A DNA stretch of 17,145 nt from Bacteroidales bacterium (GTDB lineage: Bacteria; Bacteroidota; Bacteroidia; Bacteroidales; UBA932), in NCBI GenBank assembly GCA_024689525.1, contig JAILDI010000005.1, forward strand, positions 1-17,145, in the 5' to 3' direction. Both the position numbers and the translations under genes were made by a program. Position 1 is the first letter of the stretch. Each line of letters starts with the position of its first letter. The notes beneath the pieces were generated by a model, which was given only the letters and a program-made list of their open reading frames with translations, did no database searches and was not told the DNA's origin. Positions 1 to 8,398 of this stretch are shown piece after piece.

Positions 1-1850
1 GCGGGGAAGAAACCGAAGCGGTGGCCGGGGGCGAAGTTCTCCGAGCCGTTGTAACCCATGTTCACTTCCGCAAAGTAGCGGTCCTTGAACGCATAGGTTG
101 CACGGGCCGCAACACCCTGGTTCTTGTAAGGGAGCGATGTGGTCTTGTCCCCGCCGAGGGTATTGCGCTTGATGGAGTGGTTGTACAGGAACATCGCACC
201 CACGCGGTGCACCCTGTCGAACACTCTGTTGTAATTGAGGGAAGCCTCCAGATATGTATTCATCGAGGAGGAACCGCCTGCCGAATAGGACAGCGAGGAG
301 GAACCTTCGACGATGGGATCGCCGTACACCAGATTGCCTTCGTCGTCCCTTCCCTGCGCATGGTACTGGCGGGGAGTCTTGGTGCGGCCCTGGCTCTGGT
401 AGTTCCATGCATCCCAGGAGAACTTGAGGTTTGCGGTAAGGCCAGTGAGAGGCTCATACAGCTTGCCGAAGTCCTGGTTGATGCCGATTACCGACTGGGC
501 CGAGTTGGTGAACGACTCATAGTAACCGGTGTGCACCAGAAGGTTCCAGGGGTTCTCATTGGTACCGGAAGGCCTGGAGATTGTTCCGTCGGAATACTCG
601 TAGGGAACGGCATTGGGCGATGTGGAGAAGGCCCAGCTCCAGATGTTTCCGGAAGACGTGCCGGGCGACACCCTGGTTTCGTAAATATTTGCGAGGTTCA
701 GGCTCAGCACCGTGGACTCTGTGAGGTTGATGTCCACGTTAGCGCGGAAGTTGAACTTGTCGTAACTGATGGACGAGTCGTAGTCGTACACGTTGCCCGC
801 GTTCTTGAAAATGGAGGACTCCGTGTAGTAACTGCCCGAAACGAAGTAGCGCACAACGTCCGAACCGCCGGATACCGACACGTTCACCCTCTGGTTGGAT
901 GCCGCCTTGCGGTACATCTGCTTCATCCAGTCCACGTCCGGGTAAAGGTCCGGATCCGTGTGGTTGCGGTACTTCGCAATGTCGTCATCGGTATAGTAGG
1001 TTTTTCCGTTGACCGATTCGTAGGCCCAGTTGTACATCGTGGCGAACTGCTCCGAATTCACGAAGCTGGGCATAATCAGCGGCTGGGTGATACCTGTCTC
1101 ACTGCGCACGTTCACCTTGGGACGGCCCACATCACCCTTCTTGGTGGTGATGAGGATAACGCCGTTAGCGCCCCTCACACCGTACACGGCCGATGCCGAT
1201 GCATCCTTGAGGATGGAGAAGGAGGCGATGTCGTCGGTATCCACAAGGTCGATGTCGCGTTCAACGCCGTCCACCAGCACAAGCGGGGTGACTGTGCCCT
1301 GGAAGGAGGATACGCCGCGGATATAGAAGTCGGCCGACGAGGAACCGGGCTGACCGGTTTTCTGCACGGCCACGACACCGGCCAGCTGACCGGCAAGACC
1401 GGTTGACAGCTGTGCCGACGGCACCTTCAGGTTTGCGGCGTCCACCGTGGCGATTGAACCCACAACGGATTCACGTTTCTGGGTACCGTAACCCACAACC
1501 ACGACTTCTTCCAGTTCGTTGGAGAACAATTCCATCTGAACATTGATCTCGGTGCGTCCGTTAACGGCTATTTCCTGGTCGTTGTATCCCAGCGAGGAGA
1601 AGACCAGAATACCGCCGCCGCCAACCGCATCGACCGTGATGGTGTAATGGCCATCCAGGTCGGTGACCACGCCGATGACAGTGTTCTTCAAGAGAACGCC
1701 TGCGCCGATCATCGGATCGCCCGCTTCATCCACCACGGTACCCGTAATGGTGAGCTTTCCGCTTTGAGCATAGGCGTCCGCAGGGATTAAGGCCGCGTAT
1801 ATGAACAGCATTGCCAATCCCGTTAGGAACGTCTTGAAAATGATTTTCAT
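1..1850 (-). CDS. SusC-like TonB-dependent outer-membrane receptor (N-terminal part, cut by window edge)
   Basis: Outer-membrane transporter of the SusC/RagA family, which imports oligosaccharides with a SusD partner using TonB energy. The frame is open from the ATG at 1850 to the left edge, giving 616 codons; families of this type are usually about 1000 residues, so the C-terminal barrel is missing. Visible in order: a signal peptide ending near ADAYA-Q (residues 1-29), a carboxypeptidase-regulatory-like domain (about 33-108, containing DLDGHYTI), a TonB-box-like segment EEVVVVGYGTQK (about 114-125), then the plug with LVDGVERDID, ILKDASASAVYG and RGANGVILITTKKG, followed by barrel strands ending in HRFGFFP. 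A susD gene would be expected further left, outside the window. It is transcribed divergently from a glycosidase, as in a polysaccharide-utilization locus. The family call is firm; the substrate cannot be told from the sequence. Confidence 0.95.
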   Translation of the reverse strand, partial: MKIIFKTFLTGLAMLFIYAALIPADAYAQSGKLTITGTVVDEAGDPMIGAGVLLKNTVIGVVTDLDGHYTITVDAVGGGGILVFSSLGYNDQEIAVNGRTEINVQMELFSNELEEVVVVGYGTQKRESVVGSIATVDAANLKVPSAQLSTGLAGQLAGVVAVQKTGQPGSSSADFYIRGVSSFQGTVTPLVLVDGVERDIDLVDTDDIASFSILKDASASAVYGVRGANGVILITTKKGDVGRPKVNVRSETGITQPLIMPSFVNSEQFATMYNWAYESVNGKTYYTDDDIAKYRNHTDPDLYPDVDWMKQMYRKAASNQRVNVSVSGGSDVVRYFVSGSYYTESSIFKNAGNVYDYDSSISYDKFNFRANVDINLTESTVLSLNLANIYETRVSPGTSSGNIWSWAFSTSPNAVPYEYSDGTISRPSGTNENPWNLLVHTGYYESFTNSAQSVIGINQDFGKLYEPLTGLTANLKFSWDAWNYQSQGRTKTPRQYHAQGRDDEGNLVYGDPIVEGSSSLSYSAGGSSSMNTYLEASLNYNRVFDRVHRVGAMFLYNHSIKRNTLGGDKTTSLPYKNQGVAARATYAFKDRYFAEVNMGYNGSENFAPGHRFGFFP

Positions 1851-1902
1851 TAGCTTTAGTGTTAGAAATATGTATAATGAGTGCAATATAGATAAAAATC
1901 CT

Positions 1903-1910
1903 TAACTTTG
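1903..1910 (+). promoter_or_regulatory. Bacteroidota-type -7 promoter element (TAACTTTG) for the GH31 gene
   Basis: The word TAACTTTG matches the Bacteroidota -7 consensus TAnnTTTG and lies 21 bases before the ATG at 1932. This predicts a short leader of about 15 bases. No good -33 TTTG is seen about 20 bases upstream. The 81-base gap 1851-1931 also has to hold the susC promoter on the other strand; only a poor match (TATATTGC on the minus strand, near 1884-1891) is visible for that. Confidence 0.55.
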
Positions 1911-1931
1911 CAAGGAGCAACACTAAAATTT

Positions 1932-4901
1932 ATGAAAAAAACCGCCGCCATTCTTGCGTGTTTATGCCTTACCCTGGCAGCATTTGCACAAGACAATACG
2001 ATAACCCTTAAGGACGGTTCCAAGCTGTTTCTTGAGTTTTATGCCGACAATATCGTGCGCCTGTTCCACAGCGAAGACGGCCTTGGGCCACGCGATCCGG
2101 TGGCAGATCCGCCTGCGGAGATCATAGTCCCGGGAGCGAAACTTCAGGTTGGCGACGTTTCGCGCACGATGGCTGTCATTGAGTCTATTATGGACGATGC
2201 CACCATTGTTCACAAGGACGGAAAGACGACGTTTACGTTAGCGTTCGGCGCGGGATTCGACTTCTACGGCGGCGGCGTGCAGAACGGACGCTTCAATCAT
2301 ACGGGTCAGACCATCGCCATCGAGAACCAGAACAGCTGGACCGACGGCGGAGTGTGCTCCCCCGCCCCGTGGTTCTGGAGCACGGCGGGCTACGGTTTGC
2401 TCTGGAACACTTTCACCAAAGGCTCATACCAGTTTGGAGACGATGAGATCGTACTCACTCACGAGACTCCCCTGCTGGATGTTTTCATCATGCTTGACGA
2501 TGAGCCCGCGGATCTGCTCCGGGACTATTATCAGCTCACGGGAGCGCCGGTGCTTCTTCCCAAATTCGGCTTCTACGAAGGCCACCTGAACGCCTACAAC
2601 CGAGATTACTGGCTGGAGTCCCAGGACGGGATCCTGTTCGAGGACGGCAAGCGATACGTGGAGAGCCAGAAAGACAATGGCGGCATCCACGAGTCGCTCA
2701 ACGGCGAGCTGCCAGGGAATTATCAGTTCAGCGCGCGGGCCGTCATCGACCGTTATGAGGCGGGTGATATGCCCCTGGGATGGATACTCCCCAACGACGG
2801 TTACGGCGCGGGATATGGCCAGACGGAGACACTGGACGGGAACATCGACAATCTGCGCGTCTTCGGCGAGTACGCCCATTCCAAGGGCGTAGAGATCGGC
2901 CTCTGGACTCAGAGCGACCTGCATCCCATCGACACGATTCCGGCCCTGCTTCAGCGCGACATCGACAAGGAGGTTGGCGTTGCCGGGGTGAGGGTTCTGA
3001 AGACCGATGTGGCCTGGGTGTACCGGGGCTACAGTTTCGGCCTCAACGGTATAGCCGATGCCGCCGCCATAATGCATCCGCACGCGCGTCCTTTCATCAT
3101 CACCCTGGACGGATGGGCCGGCACGCAGCGCTACGGAGGCATCTGGACGGGCGACCAGAGCGGCGGACAGTGGGAGTACATCCGCTTCCACATCCCTACG
3201 TACATCGGCTCAGGGCTGGCGGGTCAGCCCAATATCGGCTCGGATATGGACGGCATTTTCGGCGGCGGGAATGAAATCGTGAATATCCGCGACTTCCAGT
3301 GGAAGACCTTCACGCCGATGGAGCTGAACATGGACGGCTGGGGCTGGAATCCCAAGTACCCGCAGGCTCTGGGCTCCAGGGCGGCCGATATCAACAGGCG
3401 CTACCTCAAGCTCAAGTCCGAGCTTATGCCTTATACATACTCGATTGCATGGGAAGCCACCCGCGGCCTGCCCATGGTCCGCGCGATGTTCCTGGAGGAG
3501 CCCAACGCCTTCACTTACGGTACCGACACGCAGTATCAGTTTATGTACGGCCCCTGGTTCCTTGTGGCGCCGATTTATCAGGACACTGCGGCCGATGCCC
3601 AGGGCAACGACATCCGCGACAACATCTACCTGCCAGAGGGAGAATGGATCGACTGGTTCACGGGCGAGGCCTACAAGGGTGGCCAGGTGCTGTGCAACTT
3701 CCCTGCGCCCATCGACAAACTGCCAGTCTTCGTCAAGCGCGGGGCGATCATTCCCATGACCGATCCGAACAACAATCCCTCGCAGATAAATACCGGCAAG
3801 AGGATTTACGAGATCTTCCCTTATGGCTCCACCAGCTTCACGGAATATGACGACGACGGCCGCACGGATGCATACCTTCAGGGCGAATACTCAACCACCC
3901 TTGTCGAGTGCTCTCAGAAGGGCACCGGCGTAACCGTCACCGTACATCCTGCCGAGGGATCATTCAAGGGGATGGTTCGCAATAAAACCACGGTATTCCG
4001 CATCCACACATCGGCCCGCGGAATGGTGCGCGTCTGGGCTGGCAAGTCTAGGATAAAGGCTGAATCTTCCTATGCCGATGGCGTCCTCACGGTCACAGTG
4101 CCTTCCGTCGACATTACATCGGCCCCCGTAAAAGTCAAGCTCTGCGGCTTCAAGGCTCCGTCGAACGCAATGCCCAAATCGGTGGTATTCGAAAGCCCCG
4201 AGCCGTCGGTAATGGCCGATGCCAATTCCCTGGAGCTGCACTGGAACGCTCCGGCCAACGATGGAAACTATCGGGAAGTCATGTTCCACGGTATGGTGTA
4301 CACAGGCATTCGCGGCGACTCTTTCAAACTGGATGGGTTGTCTTCAGACACTGCATATTCCGTCCTGTACCGTGAAGGCGGCCAGTGGAAGACCATAGAC
4401 GGGCGCACATCCAAAGACCCGTACGAGTTCGCCATCAAGGGCATCACGGGCATTTGCACATCTCCCGCACAGGGCGGGCAGGAGATTGAAAAGCTGTTCG
4501 ACGGCAGCGCCGACTCCGATGTGTGGCACACTCAGTGGTACCAGAACGCGGTGCCCTTCGACATCACGGCCGACCTGGGCGCCGTGTACACACTGGACAA
4601 ACTGGAGTACGTGCCCCGTTCGGATGCCGGCAACGGCACCCTGCTCAGCGGCAGCGTGAGCACTTCCCTGGACGGCCATAACTGGAGCGCCCCCGTCCCG
4701 TTCAGTTGGGAAAGGAGCGCCAAATCAAAGGAACTGCCTCTTGGAGGCGTGCAGGCCGCCTTCGTCCGCATTCACGTGGATTCCGCCACTGGTGGCTTCG
4801 GCTCCGGCCGCGAACTCTACATCTTCCGAGTTCCCGGAACTGCCGCCTTCCGCAAAGGCGTGTTCAACGACAAGGGCCAAGCCGTGGAGAGAGTGGATTA
4901 A
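1932..4901 (+). CDS. Secreted glycoside hydrolase family 31 enzyme with C-terminal discoidin-like (F5/8 type C) domain
   Basis: A GH31 retaining alpha-glycosidase of 989 residues. The ATG at 1932 is chosen over an in-frame TTG at 1908 because it begins a clean signal peptide (MKKTAAILACLCLTLAAFAQ). An N-terminal beta-sandwich (about 21-200) is followed by the barrel. The likely nucleophile is D359 in VLKTDVAW and the likely acid/base is D408 in IWTGDQSG, followed by IGSGLAGQPNIGSDMDGIFGG. A fibronectin-like segment (about 745-835) and a discoidin/CBM32-like domain (about 836-975, containing KLFDGSADSDVWHTQW) form the C-terminus. The NDGYGAGYGQTETLDG segment and the GDQ context recall GH31 enzymes acting on isomaltosyl-type alpha-glucans (cycloalternan and isomaltosyltransferase relatives). 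That is from memory and is not a proof of substrate. It lies divergent to a susC-like gene and is probably exported to the periplasm or cell surface. Confidence 0.93.
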   Translation: MKKTAAILACLCLTLAAFAQDNTITLKDGSKLFLEFYADNIVRLFHSEDGLGPRDPVADPPAEIIVPGAKLQVGDVSRTMAVIESIMDDATIVHKDGKTTFTLAFGAGFDFYGGGVQNGRFNHTGQTIAIENQNSWTDGGVCSPAPWFWSTAGYGLLWNTFTKGSYQFGDDEIVLTHETPLLDVFIMLDDEPADLLRDYYQLTGAPVLLPKFGFYEGHLNAYNRDYWLESQDGILFEDGKRYVESQKDNGGIHESLNGELPGNYQFSARAVIDRYEAGDMPLGWILPNDGYGAGYGQTETLDGNIDNLRVFGEYAHSKGVEIGLWTQSDLHPIDTIPALLQRDIDKEVGVAGVRVLKTDVAWVYRGYSFGLNGIADAAAIMHPHARPFIITLDGWAGTQRYGGIWTGDQSGGQWEYIRFHIPTYIGSGLAGQPNIGSDMDGIFGGGNEIVNIRDFQWKTFTPMELNMDGWGWNPKYPQALGSRAADINRRYLKLKSELMPYTYSIAWEATRGLPMVRAMFLEEPNAFTYGTDTQYQFMYGPWFLVAPIYQDTAADAQGNDIRDNIYLPEGEWIDWFTGEAYKGGQVLCNFPAPIDKLPVFVKRGAIIPMTDPNNNPSQINTGKRIYEIFPYGSTSFTEYDDDGRTDAYLQGEYSTTLVECSQKGTGVTVTVHPAEGSFKGMVRNKTTVFRIHTSARGMVRVWAGKSRIKAESSYADGVLTVTVPSVDITSAPVKVKLCGFKAPSNAMPKSVVFESPEPSVMADANSLELHWNAPANDGNYREVMFHGMVYTGIRGDSFKLDGLSSDTAYSVLYREGGQWKTIDGRTSKDPYEFAIKGITGICTSPAQGGQEIEKLFDGSADSDVWHTQWYQNAVPFDITADLGAVYTLDKLEYVPRSDAGNGTLLSGSVSTSLDGHNWSAPVPFSWERSAKSKELPLGGVQAAFVRIHVDSATGGFGSGRELYIFRVPGTAAFRKGVFNDKGQAVERVD

Positions 4902-4935
4902 AAAATCGGGCCCCGGTCGGGAGCCCGATTTTTTT
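4901..4935. terminator. Bidirectional intrinsic terminator between the GH31 gene and icd
   Basis: A perfect 11-base inverted repeat, AAAAATCGGGC (4901-4911) and GCCCGATTTTT (4923-4933), encloses an 11-base loop in which CCC and GGG can also pair. The A-run on the left and T-run on the right make it a terminator on both strands. It begins at the last base of the GH31 stop codon and ends against the icd stop codon, so two convergent genes share it with almost no spacer. Confidence 0.9.
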
Positions 4936-6145
4936 ATGCAAGCCTCTTTTCCAGGCGGGCGCGGATCTCCTGCAGGAACTGCAGCGAGGTGAGGCCCTTG
5001 GGGGTGATGCCCTCGGAGAGGTTCACCAGGTCCTTGGTCTCGAGGCCCTCGTTCAGGGTGTCGAAGCAGGCCGCCTCCAGCTGGTTGGCGTAGTTCACGA
5101 GCTCCGGCAGGTTGTCCAGTTCTCCCCTCTTGCGGAATGCGCCGCTCCAGGCGAAGATGGTGGCCATAGGATTGGTCGATGTTTCCTCGCCCTTGAGGTA
5201 CTTGTAGTAGTGGCGCGTCACGGTACCGTGAGCGGCCTCGTACTCGTACTTGCCGTCCGGGCTCACGAGAACGGAGGTCATCATCGCCAGGGAACCGAAT
5301 GCGGTCGAAACCATATCGGACATAACGTCACCGTCGTAGTTCTTGCAGGCCCAGATGAAGCCGCCCTCAGAACGCATTACGCGTGCAACGGCGTCGTCGA
5401 TAAGGGTGTAGAAGTACTCGATGCCGGCTTTTTCGAAGGCTTCCTTATAATCGGACTCGTACACTTCCTCGAAGATGGCCTTGAATCGGCCGTCGTACTT
5501 CTTGGAGATGGTGTCCTTGGTGGCGAACCACAGCGTCTGCTTGGTGTCCAGCGCATATTTGAAGCAGGAGTGGGCGAAGCTGCGGATGGAGGCGTCGGTG
5601 TTGTGCATACCCTCGATGACGCCGGGGCCGGAGAACTCGTGGATGACTTCCTCGATGCGCTCGCCGGAGGCACCCTCGAACACGAGTTTCGCCACGCCGG
5701 GCTCGTGGGTCTGGATTTCAACGTCGCGGTACACGTCGCCATAGGCGTGACGGGCGATGGTGATGGGTTTCTTCCAGAACTTCACTGCGGGGTGGATCGA
5801 GGGGATAGTGATGGGTGTGCGGAACACGGTGCCGTCCAGCATTGCGCGGATGGTGCCGTTGGGGCTCTTCCACATCTGGTGCAGGTTGTATTCGCTCATA
5901 CGCTGCACGTTGGGGGTGATGGTTGCGCACTTCACGGCCACGCCGTATTTCTTGGTGGCGTTGGCGGAGTCGATGGTAACCTGGTCCGATGTCTTGTCGC
6001 GGTACGGCAGGCCAAGGTCGTAGTATTCGGTTTTCAGGTCCACGAAGGGAAGGATGAGCTCATCCTTGATCATCTTCCAAAGGATCCTGGTCATTTCGTC
6101 GCCGTCCATTTCGACCAGCGGCGTCGTCATTTTGATCTTCTTCAT
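4934..6145 (-). CDS. icd: NADP-dependent isocitrate dehydrogenase (eukaryote-like homodimeric type)
   Basis: Oxidative decarboxylation of isocitrate to 2-oxoglutarate with NADP, in the cytoplasm. At 403 residues it has the length and sequence of the eukaryote-like homodimeric family rather than the E. coli-type or monomeric enzymes. Isocitrate-binding residues are visible as S94, N96, R100, R109 and R132 ([22 protein letters not shown]), with Y139. The [12 protein letters not shown] segment holds the catalytic lysine region (K210). Metal ligands are in IDDAV (D250/D251) and NYDGDVMSD (D273, D277). The AAHGTVTRH motif (about 304-312) is the NADP-specificity loop. Its ATG overlaps the aconitase stop codon by one base (TAATG), suggesting translational coupling. 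It is the last gene of the operon, ending at the shared terminator. Confidence 0.97.
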   Translation of the reverse strand: MKKIKMTTPLVEMDGDEMTRILWKMIKDELILPFVDLKTEYYDLGLPYRDKTSDQVTIDSANATKKYGVAVKCATITPNVQRMSEYNLHQMWKSPNGTIRAMLDGTVFRTPITIPSIHPAVKFWKKPITIARHAYGDVYRDVEIQTHEPGVAKLVFEGASGERIEEVIHEFSGPGVIEGMHNTDASIRSFAHSCFKYALDTKQTLWFATKDTISKKYDGRFKAIFEEVYESDYKEAFEKAGIEYFYTLIDDAVARVMRSEGGFIWACKNYDGDVMSDMVSTAFGSLAMMTSVLVSPDGKYEYEAAHGTVTRHYYKYLKGEETSTNPMATIFAWSGAFRKRGELDNLPELVNYANQLEAACFDTLNEGLETKDLVNLSEGITPKGLTSLQFLQEIRARLEKRLA

Positions 6146-8388
6146 TATTTGTGGTTTTTGTAGTAATTCATAAGGCAGCCGTCGGCGAGGATTTCGCGCT
6201 CATCGGCAGTTAGACTCTTGAAATAGAGGTGGATGGGGTGGCATTTGCCGCTGCGGGTGATCACCTGCGCATCGGCCTCTTCTGCGCCGCCCAGGATGGC
6301 TTTTCGAATGCCGGGGACGAAGACATAGTCGCCGGCTTCGTAGTCGAACGGAGTTTCCGGGTCGATGGTGAACGGGACGATGCCCCAGTTGATGCAGTTC
6401 GAGCGATAGCGCTTGGTGGCGTACTCGTAGCAGATGTTGGCGTCGCCGCCCAGCACCTTCTGGCACGATGCGGCCTGCTCGCGGGCGCTGCCGTCACCGG
6501 GCTTGCGTGCGAACACGCAGGAGCCCAGCGATGTATTGGAGGCCGATGCCCCCGCAATCTCCAGCGCCTTTGCAAGGCCCTCGGAGATGACGCCTGCGCG
6601 GCGGTCCCTGTCCTCCGCCTGGATCCTCTTGCTGCGGCCCACGTATTCGGGGACGCGGCGGCTGAGGGCGAACTCGGAGAGCTTCAGCGGGTTGGAACGG
6701 TAGCTGGAGGTCTCGCCCGAAGGGATGAGTTCGTCGGTCGTGGTCACGGGATCGTGGATCACGGCCGCCAGTTCCAGCATCATATTTTCGCTCATTGCGG
6801 GCATAACGGGCCAGTCCTTGATATTGGGGCCGTAGCGGAGCTCCACGGAAGGATCGGCCTTGCCGAATCCCTGGAAGACACGCTTCTCGTAGATGCGTCC
6901 GTCGAACACATAAGGCTTGTGGTCGTCGGTATAGTCGATGTCGGTAGCCGCGGTGATTACGCCGCCGTTTGCCGCCGTTGCGGCAATGCTGCGGGCGTCC
7001 ATCAGCGCCACCATCGAAATCTGTCCCTGGCCGGGCTTGGAGCCTTCGCGGTTGGGGAAGTTGCGGGTGGTGTGGCGGATGGAGAGACCGTTGTTCGAAG
7101 GAACGTCGCCGGCGCCGAAGCAGGGGCCGCAGAATGCGGGTTTGATCACCACGCCGGCCTCGAGGAGTTCCTCGGCGATGTGGGCGCGGGTCGTAGCCAG
7201 ATACACGGGAGTGCTCTGGGGATATGCGCTCATGGTAAAGTAGTCATTGCCGATGGATTTGCCCTTGAGGATGGATGCAGCCTCGCTCAGGTTGTCGTAC
7301 GTGCCGCCGGAGCAGCCTGCGATGATGCCCTGATCGGCATACACCTTTCCGTCGCGGATCTTGGACAGAAGGTCCGGATGAACCTTGTCGCCGAAGCGCT
7401 TTTTGGTGTCTTCCTCCACGGCCCTGAGCACCGCCTCCGGATTGGCCTGCAACTCGTGGATCGACACTGCATTGGAGGGATGGTAAGGGAGGGCGATCAT
7501 CGACTCCTGTTTGGACAGGTCGATGGTTATCATGGAGTCGTACCACGCTACCTCGCCGGGTTTGAGCTCCTTGTAGGCCTCCGGGCGTCCGTGCATCCGG
7601 AAGTACTCCTTCACCTTTTCGTCGGTGATCCAGATGGAGCTCAGGCAGGTGGTCTCAGTTGTCATGACGTCGATTCCGTTGCGGAAATCGATGGGCAGGT
7701 CCTTGACGCCGGGGCCGGCGAACTCCAGGACCTTATTCTTTACGAAGCCGCTCTCGAAAACGGCTTTTACGAGGCTGATTGCAACATCGTGGGGGCCGAT
7801 GCCCTTGCGCGGCTTACCCTCCAGCCATACCAGCACCACCTCGGGCGCATTAATGTCCCAGGTGTTCTTCAGGAGCTGTTTCACCAGCTCGCCGCCGCCT
7901 TCGCCCACGCCCATATTGCCGAGGGAGCCGTAGCGGGTGTGGCTGTCCGAGCCAAGGATCATGTTGCCGCAGGCGGTGAGCGCCTCGCGTGCATACTGGT
8001 GGATGACAGCCTGGTTTGCGGGCACATAGATGCCGCCGTACTTCTTTGCGGCGGACAGGCCGAACACGTGGTCGTCCTCGTTGATCGTGCCGCCCACTGC
8101 GCAGAGCGAGTTGTGGCAGTTTGTCATAGCATACGGCAGCGGGAACTCGGTGAGTCCGCTGGCGCGTGCAGTCTGAATGATGCCGACATAAGTGATGTCG
8201 TGAGAAACCATCGCGTCGAAGCGGATGCGCATCTTGTCGCCTTTGCCGCCGTCGACATCGTGGGAGCGGAGGATTCCGTAGGTGATGGTGTTTTCGCGGG
8301 CCTCGTCTTTCGACGGCAAGTTCTCTCCGCCTTCGACGACCTTGCTGCCGCCGAGGAGATACACACCGTGAGGAATCAATTTAACCAT
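6145..8388 (-). CDS. acn: Aconitate hydratase, mitochondrial-type [4Fe-4S] enzyme
   Basis: Isomerizes citrate to isocitrate through cis-aconitate in the cytoplasm. The 747-residue length fits the mitochondrial-type aconitases common in Bacteroidota. The three cluster cysteines are visible: C359 in [12 protein letters not shown], and C420 and C423 in [11 protein letters not shown]. This spacing closely matches the mitochondrial enzyme. Other conserved segments are [49 protein letters not shown] and the C-terminal swivel domain ([18 protein letters not shown]). It sits 10 bases after the citCG stop codon and overlaps icd by one base. It supplies the substrate for the next enzyme, so the pair converts citrate to 2-oxoglutarate, the usual partial oxidative branch for glutamate synthesis in anaerobic Bacteroidales. 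No citrate synthase gene is next to it here. Confidence 0.96.
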   Translation of the reverse strand: MVKLIPHGVYLLGGSKVVEGGENLPSKDEARENTITYGILRSHDVDGGKGDKMRIRFDAMVSHDITYVGIIQTARASGLTEFPLPYAMTNCHNSLCAVGGTINEDDHVFGLSAAKKYGGIYVPANQAVIHQYAREALTACGNMILGSDSHTRYGSLGNMGVGEGGGELVKQLLKNTWDINAPEVVLVWLEGKPRKGIGPHDVAISLVKAVFESGFVKNKVLEFAGPGVKDLPIDFRNGIDVMTTETTCLSSIWITDEKVKEYFRMHGRPEAYKELKPGEVAWYDSMITIDLSKQESMIALPYHPSNAVSIHELQANPEAVLRAVEEDTKKRFGDKVHPDLLSKIRDGKVYADQGIIAGCSGGTYDNLSEAASILKGKSIGNDYFTMSAYPQSTPVYLATTRAHIAEELLEAGVVIKPAFCGPCFGAGDVPSNNGLSIRHTTRNFPNREGSKPGQGQISMVALMDARSIAATAANGGVITAATDIDYTDDHKPYVFDGRIYEKRVFQGFGKADPSVELRYGPNIKDWPVMPAMSENMMLELAAVIHDPVTTTDELIPSGETSSYRSNPLKLSEFALSRRVPEYVGRSKRIQAEDRDRRAGVISEGLAKALEIAGASASNTSLGSCVFARKPGDGSAREQAASCQKVLGGDANICYEYATKRYRSNCINWGIVPFTIDPETPFDYEAGDYVFVPGIRKAILGGAEEADAQVITRSGKCHPIHLYFKSLTADEREILADGCLMNYYKNHK

Positions 8389-8398
8389 AACAGTTACT

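Noticed and set aside
21..1406. A 461-codon open frame on the plus strand opposite the susC-like gene
   Set aside because: The minus-strand frame encodes a clear SusC signal peptide, regulatory domain and plug. The plus frame is featureless.
1908..1931. Upstream TTG start for the GH31 protein
   Set aside because: It would overlap the promoter -7 element and place eight extra residues before a good signal peptide starting at 1932.
2424..3191. A 255-codon open frame antisense to the GH31 catalytic region
   Set aside because: It lies directly over catalytic motifs of the glycosidase and its product resembles no family.
4706..6163. A 485-codon open frame on the plus strand spanning the GH31 end and icd
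   Set aside because: It runs through the terminator and antisense to icd, with no recognizable domain; a compositional shadow.
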